Positions 8,446-16,596 of a stretch of 22,706 nucleotides of DNA are shown piece by piece. The position numbers were made by a program, and so were the translations under genes. Positions within the stretch are counted from its first letter, which is position 1; each line of letters starts with the position of its first letter. Location of the stretch: the NCBI GenBank assembly GCA_039024315.1, contig JBCCQN010000133.1, positions 1 to 22,706 of the forward strand, read 5' to 3'. This DNA comes from JBCAWW01 sp039024315. GTDB lineage: Bacteria > Bacteroidota > Bacteroidia > J057. The notes under the pieces are model-generated. The model was given only the letters and a program-made list of their open reading frames with translations, ran no database searches and was not told the origin of the DNA.

Positions 8446-9583
8446 AACGATAGCTAAGTGAAATGGTCAAGAGATTGAGACTAAGGTCTGAGTCAACGTA
8501 GCCAAAACGATAAAGGAGAGGCCCACGATAATAACGATTTTGGGGGTTGACGATATTGGTAAGACCTATATTGGTGCGTAAGTCAAATTGGAAGTAGTGG
8601 ACCCTTCGCTTATAAGTAATACCTACCCCGAGGGGAATGCCCATATTGAAGCGCTCCCTCTGACCTTGATTGAGGACAACCACTGATGGATCAGCGATAG
8701 AGGCTGCACTTTGTTGACCATTAGGCCCTAAGGTGATGCGACTCAACTCATCCACTACAATGTAGCTGGACATATATCCTGTTAAACCTGCATAAGCAAA
8801 AGGAAATATCCTTCCCCTTTTACCGACGGTGATATTGGATTTGGTAATATTATAGCGTAGCCAGATCGAGCCTGTAAACCACTGCTGAACCTCCCTAAAG
8901 CTGAGTTGCGCGAAGCGAGCAGAAGGAAGATTGAGCGTACTGAGAGGGGCGGTATGTCTAAAGCGATAAGCGTTCTGCTGAAAGCTAAGCTCTGTACCAA
9001 GCTCCCACTTGATCCGCTGAATACTAGGAATCGCTTTGCCCTCCTCGTTAAACTTGACTTTGGGTGAGCGTAAAAAAAAATCTGCCCCTAGGGCGATTTG
9101 GTAGCCCAAGCCGGGACTTCGAGCAATATTGGAAGTTGGCTCAAGGGTATTGTCAGTAGCATAAGTATTCAAATCGTTTAAAAAACTGCCATTAATGCCT
9201 ATTTGAGAGCGCAGTGCCATATAGGGACGGGGATTGAGCTTGTTGTAGAGATTGCGCCATTCAACGGGATCATCTGCTCGATAAGGAAATTCTGGGTCTA
9301 GCTTGAGCAGCTCTTGCATAGATTCTCGAGCGAGCGCTTCCTCCTCCTGAAAGAGAAAACTGAGTGTGAGCAGGCGATAAAACTGAACTTTTTGCAGCCA
9401 GTTAAATTCATCTAGACACTGCTCTTGGAGGATACTTGGCATGGTAAAGGGATCGCCCTGATCAAGGGCCTCTTGTGCTTCTGCTAAAATTTGAACGCAG
9501 TTTTGCGCCTGCGCCCAAAGGCTAGGCCTTAAACTCCAAATCAAGCAAAAGCAAAGGCAGATGTAGCGTAGCATTAGTTGCAT
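8423..9583 (-). CDS. TPR-like plus outer-membrane beta-barrel protein (PorT-like)
   Basis: From the ATG at 9583 the protein has 386 residues. A signal peptide (about 1-26, ending LWAQAQ) is followed by a helical TPR-like domain at about 28-118, with the (E)LLKLDPEFPYRADDPVEW segment often seen in Bacteroidota periplasmic domains. Residues from about 120 to the end are alternating strands typical of an outer-membrane barrel, ending SLSYRYAFYKTN. A longer frame starts at 9637, but its Arg-rich extension would lie inside the WD40 gene and spoil the signal peptide. The other good start is ATG 9574, which forms a TAATG stop/start overlap with the WD40 gene. The helical part would face the periplasm and could contact the periplasmic part of the WD40 protein; that is inference. 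Confidence 0.8.
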   Translation of the reverse strand: MQLMLRYICLCFCLIWSLRPSLWAQAQNCVQILAEAQEALDQGDPFTMPSILQEQCLDEFNWLQKVQFYRLLTLSFLFQEEEALARESMQELLKLDPEFPYRADDPVEWRNLYNKLNPRPYMALRSQIGINGSFLNDLNTYATDNTLEPTSNIARSPGLGYQIALGADFFLRSPKVKFNEEGKAIPSIQRIKWELGTELSFQQNAYRFRHTAPLSTLNLPSARFAQLSFREVQQWFTGSIWLRYNITKSNITVGKRGRIFPFAYAGLTGYMSSYIVVDELSRITLGPNGQQSAASIADPSVVVLNQGQRERFNMGIPLGVGITYKRRVHYFQFDLRTNIGLTNIVNPQNRYYRGPLLYRFGYVDSDLSLNLLTISLSYRYAFYKTN

Positions 9584-11580
9584 TGTAATAGTTTGTCTCG
9601 ATCGTTGTCTTCTCCATCGCCTACATAGCGTTCCCAAACTTCTTGCTGATAGGCCTCACTCAAGGGATCTTGGCTTTTCATTTTTTCGGTCCAAGCGAAG
9701 AGATCGCTCGCAAGTAGCGGCCAAGTTTTGATCGTACCGTTTTTGTAACCACAGAGCAGATAGTGCCCATCGGGGCTGAAAGCCAAAGAGAAGGCCCAAG
9801 GATTGTTGCCTGAAGTAAGCGGATAGTTTTCGGCTAAAATTTTAGCCCCAAATTTGGGGTATTTTCTGCCATTGAAGTCCCACACCCTAATAGTCCCATC
9901 AAAGCTAGCGGAGGCCAGCTGATCACTTTTCGCGGCGAAGATAAGAGCCGATACATTGCCTTTATGCCCCCATAAGTTGTCTGTACGTTCGAACCTCCCT
10001 TCATTAGGGCTAAACAGATAAACCGTGCCTTCTCGACTGCCTGCCGCCAATTGATTTTCACCAGGTCGGAAAGCGAGCGCCGTAAAAAAGGCCTTTTCTG
10101 GAGCCACCGAAATCTTAGAAAAAGTAAATGTGCCTCCTTGATTGTTGACTTGCCAGATATATAAGTTTCCATCATGGTCGCTACCAGCTAGATGATTTTT
10201 TATCGGATCATAAGCCAGATTTAAGAGATTGCTCTTTACCGCTAAGTCTTGTGAGCTAAAGGAATCGAGAGCCGTATTGATGATCTTGACTTCGGAGCTG
10301 CGCGAATGAGCAAGCAGCAAATGCTGATCATCTAAAAATACTGCGGCCCTAACAGTGTCTTGGATTTTACTTGCTTCTCGGTAGGTAAAGACAGAGGCGC
10401 TACTACCTTTTTTGTCGTAAATGATGACGCGATTGCCTTCTCCGGCCAAGGCTAAGAGATGCTTGTTAGGAGAAGCGATCAATTGTAAGATACGGCCTAG
10501 TTTCCAGTCTGCATTAGGGATGGCAAAGGTAGGTTTGACGTTTAATACATGGGTTTTACTGTCTTCTTGATAGGGCGTTCGGTAAAGCCGACCATCACTA
10601 CCAGCCGAGTAAAAGTAATTACCGTCAAAGATAATACCTCTCACTACACCTCGGCTAGCGTCAAAATATTCAAAGGCTTTGGGTTCATCCTTTAACGCTC
10701 TATAGCTTTGATAAACTGCATTATAGATGGTGGCGTCATTAGGGTTGCCCCATTGCTCTAGCTTGCCATTGATAGAGTCTTGTCTGTAGCATTCGTGGAT
10801 ACGATAGGCGTCTCTTGCGAGGACATAGCGTAAATCATTATCGTTTTCGATGGCCAAGGATTGGGTGGCGAGTGATTGGGCTTTGAGAAGATTAACGGCC
10901 CTCGCTTTTTGGGTCGCTTCAAGGCGTAATATCTCTGCTGCTTCTCTTAAACTTGCTTCATTGGCCTGCGCATCTCGGGCCACTTTTTCTGCTGTTTCCG
11001 CCTTATCTCGTGCTTCTTCGGCCTCCTTTGCCGCTATTTTTGCCTCTTCTTCTTTTCTGTAAGCAAGGTTGGCGGCCAGCTCCGCGCGCATTCTTTGTTC
11101 TTCCGCATTTTTCTTTTGCCTTTCTGCATTTAGCTTTTGATCTTCTGCGTATTTCTTCTGCTTTACTGCCTCATCGGTTTGCCTTTCTGCAATCATTCTT
11201 TGCTCAATGGCGGCATTTTTGGCTGAATCAGCTTGATCCTTTAAAAACTCCGCGTTTGACCACAGGCTATAAAAAGTGGAGGAAGCAATCAACAAACCAA
11301 TAAAGAGTAAGGCCAAAATAATCCCCACTATGATCAATCTGCGCTGGTGGTATCGGATACCATCTTCGATGAACGCTTTTTCTTCGGGCTCAACGCTGAC
11401 TTGACTGATGTAGGGTTGAATGTAGTTGATCTCTGCTCGGGTCAGTTTCCGATGATTGCCTTCGTAAAACTCGTAGCGCTCCGCAATGACCCTTTCTACC
11501 TTACGCAGATTTTTGTCCTCCGCAGATACCTTGTCATAGACCTTTTGGGCTAATATATCGTGTGAGAGTTCAATTTTCAT
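9574..11580 (-). CDS. Membrane-anchored WD40 propeller protein carrying the C-terminal piece of a STAND NTPase
   Basis: 668 residues in four parts. Residues 1-78 open with IELSHDILAQKV, the segment that in fused nSTAND proteins directly follows the NTPase module. A single membrane helix lies at about 82-104. A long Ala/Glu/Lys/Arg-rich coiled coil spans about 112-240. About 305-640 holds seven WD40-like blades, with endings such as GTVYLFSP, GTIRVWDF and GTIKTWPL. Positive charges (HQRR, 78-81) precede the helix and the following stretch is neutral to acidic, so the N-terminus should be cytoplasmic and the coil plus propeller periplasmic. The start codon overlaps the NTPase stop as ATGA. The protein has no NTPase motifs of its own and probably works bound to the upstream gene product. 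A cytosolic propeller would require the topology prediction to be wrong. Confidence 0.88.
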   Translation of the reverse strand: MKIELSHDILAQKVYDKVSAEDKNLRKVERVIAERYEFYEGNHRKLTRAEINYIQPYISQVSVEPEEKAFIEDGIRYHQRRLIIVGIILALLFIGLLIASSTFYSLWSNAEFLKDQADSAKNAAIEQRMIAERQTDEAVKQKKYAEDQKLNAERQKKNAEEQRMRAELAANLAYRKEEEAKIAAKEAEEARDKAETAEKVARDAQANEASLREAAEILRLEATQKARAVNLLKAQSLATQSLAIENDNDLRYVLARDAYRIHECYRQDSINGKLEQWGNPNDATIYNAVYQSYRALKDEPKAFEYFDASRGVVRGIIFDGNYFYSAGSDGRLYRTPYQEDSKTHVLNVKPTFAIPNADWKLGRILQLIASPNKHLLALAGEGNRVIIYDKKGSSASVFTYREASKIQDTVRAAVFLDDQHLLLAHSRSSEVKIINTALDSFSSQDLAVKSNLLNLAYDPIKNHLAGSDHDGNLYIWQVNNQGGTFTFSKISVAPEKAFFTALAFRPGENQLAAGSREGTVYLFSPNEGRFERTDNLWGHKGNVSALIFAAKSDQLASASFDGTIRVWDFNGRKYPKFGAKILAENYPLTSGNNPWAFSLAFSPDGHYLLCGYKNGTIKTWPLLASDLFAWTEKMKSQDPLSEAYQQEVWERYVGDGEDNDRDKLLQCN

Positions 11581-12635
11581 TCGTCCAGTTCTCTAAATAA
11601 GCGGATGGAAGAAAAGTAGTCGATACAGAAATCAACATCTTCGGAAGAGATGTCTTTCTTTTTAAAGAGCTCCTGTTTGACGGCCTCTACCGTGGCAGAA
11701 CGCTTAGTCGCATCATTGGTGACAAATTCGAAGAGTACGTCTAGGGGAACGGTCTTTTTATGCTCAGGCATTTGGTTTTCCAACTCCTTGAGTTGCTCAT
11801 CCAAAAAGTCGGAAAGCACGTCCGTTAGTTCGCCCACTCTATCGACCAATGAAGGGGTAAATACCATATTGTCTCGATTTGCTTCTGGTACTTTTAAGTA
11901 AGTGGTGTACAAGCGATCGAGATATACTTGTAAATTGGTCAGATCAACCCCTGAACGTTTATGCCAGAGATTGTTAAGGATCTGATCGACTACTTTTTCC
12001 TCAGGCTCCAGCTCGATATGAAAGTGTTTGGTAGTGCCTGAAACAACGGCTTCTAAACTGGCCCGCTTCATGGATTCTACTCGAAAACGATTGTCAAAAA
12101 GGCTCGGAACTACTTTTTCAAAGTCTGATAGATAGGCAATATATTCCTCTCGCATGGAGAGGATAACGGTCAACTGTAAGTTGAGCTGTAAGAGTTCAGA
12201 TAAGGTTTGGAAAAACTGTTGCTGCTCCTTTTTATCCCCTAAGATAAAAAGCTCTTCGAACTGGTCGAAGATCAGGTAAATGGGCTTATAGTAATCGTAA
12301 AATAAGGACTTGAGTGCTCTCCGGAGCGGAATATTAGCAGGAATTGGGGTTACCGCTTGCTCTCTGATGGCCTTTTCAAGCGATTGATTGAGGTTTTCGC
12401 CTCGGCGAATAAAAAGATCAAACCAATCGGTGTCCTGAAACTTATTGCTCAGGCCGCAATTAATCAGACTGGTCTTACCCGTGCCGGAAGCGCCATAGAG
12501 CATAATGAGATTGGTTTCAAAACTCAATTCATACAGTGCTTCTATCTCTTGCTCCCTCCCAAAAAAGAAGGCTTTATCCTCCTTTTGGTAGGCATCCAGA
12601 AACTTGAACGGACTACGGACAGTAGAAGTAGGCAT
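11577..12635 (-). CDS. nSTAND-type P-loop NTPase (ATPase half of a split STAND protein)
   Basis: 352 residues. The N-terminus has the nSTAND entry motif SPFKFLDAYQKEDKAFFFGR (8-27). Walker A is GASGTGKTS at 48-56 and Walker B is YLIFDQFEELF at 120-130, with Asp124 and Glu127/128. A helical region follows, up to FRELDE at the end. STAND NTPases act as ligand-triggered switches that oligomerise and recruit an effector. This one stops just where fused homologues continue into the SHD-x-LA winged-helix segment, which here begins the next gene. It follows the CHAT gene by 33 bases and overlaps the WD40 gene by 4 bases. The likely effector is the CHAT protein, by context. Confidence 0.9.
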   Translation of the reverse strand: MPTSTVRSPFKFLDAYQKEDKAFFFGREQEIEALYELSFETNLIMLYGASGTGKTSLINCGLSNKFQDTDWFDLFIRRGENLNQSLEKAIREQAVTPIPANIPLRRALKSLFYDYYKPIYLIFDQFEELFILGDKKEQQQFFQTLSELLQLNLQLTVILSMREEYIAYLSDFEKVVPSLFDNRFRVESMKRASLEAVVSGTTKHFHIELEPEEKVVDQILNNLWHKRSGVDLTNLQVYLDRLYTTYLKVPEANRDNMVFTPSLVDRVGELTDVLSDFLDEQLKELENQMPEHKKTVPLDVLFEFVTNDATKRSATVEAVKQELFKKKDISSEDVDFCIDYFSSIRLFRELDE

Positions 12636-12668
12636 AACAGCGTGACAGTAGCGGGTAGGGAGTAAAGA

Positions 12669-14405
12669 TTAAGGGGTAGTGAAAAGTTGTAGTTGTTCGT
12701 TGAGTATCTCAGTGGGCTCTGACTCTGTTAGGAATAAATCCGAAGGATCAGGATGCTCTTTGTTGATATTATAGTTGACGCTCAGGTATTCATGCTGCCC
12801 CGCCTCCTGTCGATAATAGAGGCAGATATTGGGGATGGGCTTACCTGAGAAAGCATTTTTGTCAATGATAAAGGGAGAAAGGTTGAGGAAGTCCCCCATT
12901 TCCCGCAAGCTTTTGACTACCAATACTGAATGACTGTCAGTATAGATATGCTGGTCCTTTTCTCGAGAGCGTAAAAACTCTTTGTCAAAAGCATTGAGGA
13001 TGCCAATATTCATTCTGAATAGTGCCTCCCTGTGCTTAGGCTTGAAGATATTGATGTCCTTGATGGTTACGAGGCGATACTTTGCCATGAAGGATACTCC
13101 TTTCAGGAAGGCGGTCAAACAAAACTCCGTTTCATTACAGAGCTGCTCCATCTCTTCGCTAGCGATCTCTTCATGATTGATCCGATTGCGAACACTTTCC
13201 AAAAACTCATAAGCCTCATAAGTATCGTCTTGCTGCTCTAGGCTATCAAATAATACTGAAAACTCCTCGATAAAAGGCGGTAGTTTGGCCGCTTGCAACA
13301 GTTTTCGAACTTTGTTGATGAGTTTGACGAAGTCAAAAGCATTAGAGGTCTCAGGCAATAGGGAAAAGGCCTGCTTAAACTCCTCGTCTAGATGCAGTTT
13401 GCCTGCTACTTTAGCATCCCAAAGCTGTGCTAAGAGGATATAGCAGATAAATTGACTGGTAATAACATAAGTATAAACCAACTGCTTTAGTCTCGGCAGT
13501 CTAGGCTTATTCATCATGTCGGCATTAGCGACCAAAATCCGCAACTGGGACCCAATCGGCCAAGGAAAGTTTTTGATGATTACCTCTGGATACTCGCGTG
13601 GGTCGCGTGGATCGCCAAATTCATCCTCCATCTCACCATAAAGCTTTTTATTGTACTGAGCCATAGCTTCGAGCACTCCGACGATGTATTGATTGACTTT
13701 GTAGCTTTGGCCGATGGACGCTCCAAAGCTAGCCGGAAGAGAGACTTTTTTATGATCGGGGAGTTTCCAATTGAGGACCTGAGTCGCTTCATCTTTTTCA
13801 TCCACATACAAACCCCAAGGCATGGCTGCATCGGGATCGCTTTCTTCCTCAAAAATGAGACTGCGAAAAATTGCAATACCCTTATTGTCGCCGTATTTGG
13901 TCTCTAGATGGGCTTTCGCTTGATTAAAGGATTCCTGAATATTTGCCCCCGAATTTAAAGCCTGATAAAGCTGTACCGCAAAATCCTTGGCCATCGTATC
14001 CTGTACGGGCACAGAAGTCGCAATTACGGCTTTGACCCCCGCCTTGAGCAACAAAGCCACCTGCTTGCGGGTTGAGCAACCATTAAGGACCACCAACTGT
14101 AACTGAGATTGACTGCCCAAAAGTTGAGCGAGACCTGTCGCATTGGCAGCTTGATCTTCTAGTCGAAGCTGAGTGCCGTTTGCATGTCCACCATAATGAA
14201 AGATGTGAACTCTATCTCGGAAACGGTTAAAGTTGTGAAAAATATCGTCAATGCCGACACTTTGATCCCGATAGATTTCCAAATAGCCAGCGTCATGCCT
14301 CTTTTCTAAGGCTTTGTAAATATCGCGGGCTTCTTCATTAAGTAAATCCAGATGGGCGTCCTGGTCATTGGCAAAGGCGAGGAAAATTACCGGCTTGCCT
14401 TTCAT
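12669..14405 (-). CDS. CHAT-domain caspase-like protease with an unrecognised C-terminal region
   Basis: 578 residues, no signal peptide, so cytoplasmic. The CHAT fold covers about 1-190. The catalytic dyad is visible as His74 in FHYGGHANG and Cys110 in VVLNGCSTR, both in the expected order and spacing for clan CD peptidases. The strand and helix after Cys110 (KAVIATSVPVQDTMAKDF) are also typical of the family. Residues about 200-578 match nothing I recognise: a mostly helical middle and a more strand-rich tail near 480-560. First gene of the operon. CHAT proteases elsewhere serve as effectors activated by partner proteins, for example in type III-E CRISPR and gasdermin systems; here the adjacent nSTAND protein is the natural activator. 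The substrate is unknown. Confidence 0.88.
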   Translation of the reverse strand: MKGKPVIFLAFANDQDAHLDLLNEEARDIYKALEKRHDAGYLEIYRDQSVGIDDIFHNFNRFRDRVHIFHYGGHANGTQLRLEDQAANATGLAQLLGSQSQLQLVVLNGCSTRKQVALLLKAGVKAVIATSVPVQDTMAKDFAVQLYQALNSGANIQESFNQAKAHLETKYGDNKGIAIFRSLIFEEESDPDAAMPWGLYVDEKDEATQVLNWKLPDHKKVSLPASFGASIGQSYKVNQYIVGVLEAMAQYNKKLYGEMEDEFGDPRDPREYPEVIIKNFPWPIGSQLRILVANADMMNKPRLPRLKQLVYTYVITSQFICYILLAQLWDAKVAGKLHLDEEFKQAFSLLPETSNAFDFVKLINKVRKLLQAAKLPPFIEEFSVLFDSLEQQDDTYEAYEFLESVRNRINHEEIASEEMEQLCNETEFCLTAFLKGVSFMAKYRLVTIKDINIFKPKHREALFRMNIGILNAFDKEFLRSREKDQHIYTDSHSVLVVKSLREMGDFLNLSPFIIDKNAFSGKPIPNICLYYRQEAGQHEYLSVNYNINKEHPDPSDLFLTESEPTEILNEQLQLFTTP

Positions 14406-14483
14406 ATTTTCGTTTCAGGGGCTATTAACATTTCAAGATAGGAAAATATTTGAAAAGGGCCTTGCCGGTTTTTCGGTCTTAAC

Positions 14484-14503
14484 TAGACAGGATTTCCTGT
14501 CTA
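14484..14503. promoter_or_regulatory. Perfect 9+2+9 palindrome, candidate operator between divergent operons
   Basis: TAGACAGGATTTCCTGTCTA is a perfect dyad with 9-base arms and a 2-base centre. It lies almost exactly midway in the 175-base divergent gap, about 80 bases from both start codons. It could bind a dimeric regulator serving one or both operons. It could also form an 8-bp hairpin with an ATTT loop, but no strong T run follows. The rest of the gap (14406-14580) is AT-rich; I found no exact TAnnTTTG element for the minus-strand operon. Confidence 0.45.
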
Positions 14504-14545
14504 TCTCTTTGTTATTCATTTCTTTATTGAAGGTTGTTTGCTAAA

Positions 14546-14573
14546 TTTGCCCCTCTGTTTTTTAATAAGTTTG
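14546..14573 (+). promoter_or_regulatory. Candidate Bacteroidota-type promoter of the parvulin/MoxR cluster
   Basis: TTTG at 14546-14549 and an exact TAnnTTTG match (TAAGTTTG) at 14566-14573 are separated by 16 bases, slightly shorter than the usual spacing. A transcript would begin about 5 bases after the element, at or within a few bases of the ATG at 14581. The mRNA would then be leaderless or nearly so. Confidence 0.42.
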
Positions 14574-14580
14574 GTACTAT

Positions 14581-16596
14581 ATGTTCAAAAATATCCGTCC
14601 TGTCTTGTGGGGGCTAGCACTTATACTTAGTGCAGGAGCCTGCAAAAGCACAAAAACTACCACAACTACCACCACTACGACTACGACTATTCCGGCTGAC
14701 AATAGTCCCGCTCTGTTGAGCTTTGCACAAGGAAATGTAACTAAGGCTGAATTTGAGCGTGTTTACGCAAAAAATAATGGCGGTAAAGAGACCGCGGCAG
14801 CTCAGTCTGCTGAGGATTACCGCGAATACCTAGATCTATACATCAACTTCAAGCGTAAAGTCTTTGAAGCGGAAGCCATGGGTCTAGATACTACTCCCTC
14901 TTTCAAGCAAGAATTCGAAAGCTATCGCAAACAGCTTGTACAACCATATTTATCCGCCAAAGAGGTTGAAGACCAACTTGTAAAAGAGGCTTATGATCGC
15001 TCCGGTTTCCTCGTCAATGCTAGCCATATTTTGATCATGGCAGCGGAAGATGCCAGTCCAGAAGATACCTTAGCTGCTTATACCAAAGTACTGGGCCTCC
15101 GTGACTCCATCATGAATCACGGCAAGGACTTCGCAGATATGGCTGCGATGTATTCGCAAGATCCTTCTGCTAAACAAAATAGTGGAGCGCTAGGCTATTT
15201 TACGGCCTTTGATATGGTATATCCCTTCGAGAACGCTGCCTTTAATACGCCGGTAGGAGAAGTATCAGAGCCGCTTAGGACTCGCTTTGGTTACCACATC
15301 CTCAAAGTCAATGACAAAATCAGTAAGGATGGTACCAAGACCGTCGCTCACATCATCGTGAGGGTAGGGGACCGCTATTCGGCAAAAACCGAAGACCAAG
15401 CCGTCGAAATTATCAACGAGATCCATCAAAAACTTAAAAACGGAGAGGAGTTTGCCACGCTAGCGCAGCAATATTCTGACGACCCTAATTCTGCTAATAA
15501 TGGGGGCGATCTTGGTTCTGGACGTTTGCTACCTGTTATGGAGGATTTGAAAAACAAAATGGGCGAAGGGGAATATTCTGAGCCCTTCCAAACTCGCTTT
15601 GGCTGGCATATCCTCAAAGTGACCGAGGTCGAGACCCGTCCTGCATTTGAAGATGCTAAAGTTGGGCTTAAGCAAAAGATTCAGCGTGATAGCCGAGCTC
15701 AAGTGAGTCGTACTGCCCTCATTGAACGCATTAAGAAGGAAAGCAACTTCAACGTCAATACTGCTAACTTTGAAACCTTCAAGGCCCAGCTCAATGAAAC
15801 CTTCCCTAGAGGTTTGTGGCAAGCGGATACTGCCCAGCAGGCTGTCTATGATTTGCCTTTGCTCACCTTCGGTGGAACGCAAAGTCGTAGCATACAAGAC
15901 TTCATTGATTTCTACAAAGAAACCCGTGCTCGTCGCCCTAAACTACAAGCCGCTCAGGCCGCTGATGACATACTTAATACCTTCTCTGAACAAGAACTCC
16001 TCGCCTACGAAGAATCGCAACTACCGCTAAAAAATCCAGATTTCCGCTACCTGCTACAGGAATATCGGGATGGCATCTTGCTCTTTACTCTGATGGAGCG
16101 CAAAGTTTGGAAAAGAGCCGTAGAAGACACCATTGGACTCAAAAATTATTACGAATCTCATCAAGATTCCTTCTATAAGGATGATATCATTGAAGTCAAA
16201 GAGTACATTGCTACGGAAGAGACAGTCCTCAAGCAAGTGGAAGAGTGGTTAGCCGCTGGTTGGGATGATATCAAAATCGATTCTGCAATGCGTGAAGGTT
16301 CTGCTTTGCAACTTCGTATTATCAGACAGACCTTTGAAAAAGGAGAAGATGGCTCGCAAGAAGCTTGGTTTAGCCTAGCCGAAGGAGACCGAACCGCTAT
16401 CTACCGCGATGGTGAAACCTACCGCATTCTCGAGGTAGAAGCAAAGCGAGCTGCCGGAATTCAAGCGTTTGACAAGGTCAAATCTGAAGCCATCACTCGC
16501 TATCAAGACTATCTCGAAAAAGAGTGGTTAGCTGAACTGGCTAATAAATATCCAGTTGAAATTAAGGAAGATGTCTTTACAAACCTTTTTAAATAA
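14581..16596 (+). CDS. Periplasmic peptidyl-prolyl isomerase lipoprotein with two parvulin domains
   Basis: 671 residues. The signal peptide ends in LSAGAC, so Cys21 should be lipidated. A linker of eleven consecutive threonines follows at 26-36. An N-terminal helical SurA/PpiD-like chaperone part covers about 45-140. Two rotamase domains lie at about 147-247 (ASHILIM to FGYHILKV) and about 256-352 (VAHIIVRV to FGWHILKV), followed by a long C-terminal region with a possible third, degenerate parvulin-like segment. It should assist folding of exported outer-membrane or surface proteins. It is first of four same-strand genes with related roles. The ATG at 14581 is the only start giving a complete signal peptide. 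Confidence 0.9.
   Translation: MFKNIRPVLWGLALILSAGACKSTKTTTTTTTTTTTIPADNSPALLSFAQGNVTKAEFERVYAKNNGGKETAAAQSAEDYREYLDLYINFKRKVFEAEAMGLDTTPSFKQEFESYRKQLVQPYLSAKEVEDQLVKEAYDRSGFLVNASHILIMAAEDASPEDTLAAYTKVLGLRDSIMNHGKDFADMAAMYSQDPSAKQNSGALGYFTAFDMVYPFENAAFNTPVGEVSEPLRTRFGYHILKVNDKISKDGTKTVAHIIVRVGDRYSAKTEDQAVEIINEIHQKLKNGEEFATLAQQYSDDPNSANNGGDLGSGRLLPVMEDLKNKMGEGEYSEPFQTRFGWHILKVTEVETRPAFEDAKVGLKQKIQRDSRAQVSRTALIERIKKESNFNVNTANFETFKAQLNETFPRGLWQADTAQQAVYDLPLLTFGGTQSRSIQDFIDFYKETRARRPKLQAAQAADDILNTFSEQELLAYEESQLPLKNPDFRYLLQEYRDGILLFTLMERKVWKRAVEDTIGLKNYYESHQDSFYKDDIIEVKEYIATEETVLKQVEEWLAAGWDDIKIDSAMREGSALQLRIIRQTFEKGEDGSQEAWFSLAEGDRTAIYRDGETYRILEVEAKRAAGIQAFDKVKSEAITRYQDYLEKEWLAELANKYPVEIKEDVFTNLFK
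14656..14688 (+). repeat. ACN triplet tract encoding eleven threonines
   Basis: Eleven consecutive Thr codons (act, acc, aca and acg mixed) immediately follow the lipid-anchor region of the parvulin lipoprotein. Mixed codons argue against recent slippage of a single triplet and for selection on the residue. A flexible, possibly glycosylated tether is the simplest reading. Confidence 0.75.

Noticed and set aside
9584..9637. N-terminal extension of the barrel protein starting at 9637
   Set aside because: It lies within the WD40 gene, is Arg-rich and would precede a normal signal peptide; starts at 9583 or 9574 fit better.
10850..11303. Plus-strand open frames of 70 and 116 codons opposite the WD40 coiled coil
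   Set aside because: They are antisense to a low-complexity Ala/Glu/Lys/Arg coil, which naturally leaves opposite frames open; no start context or protein family supports them.
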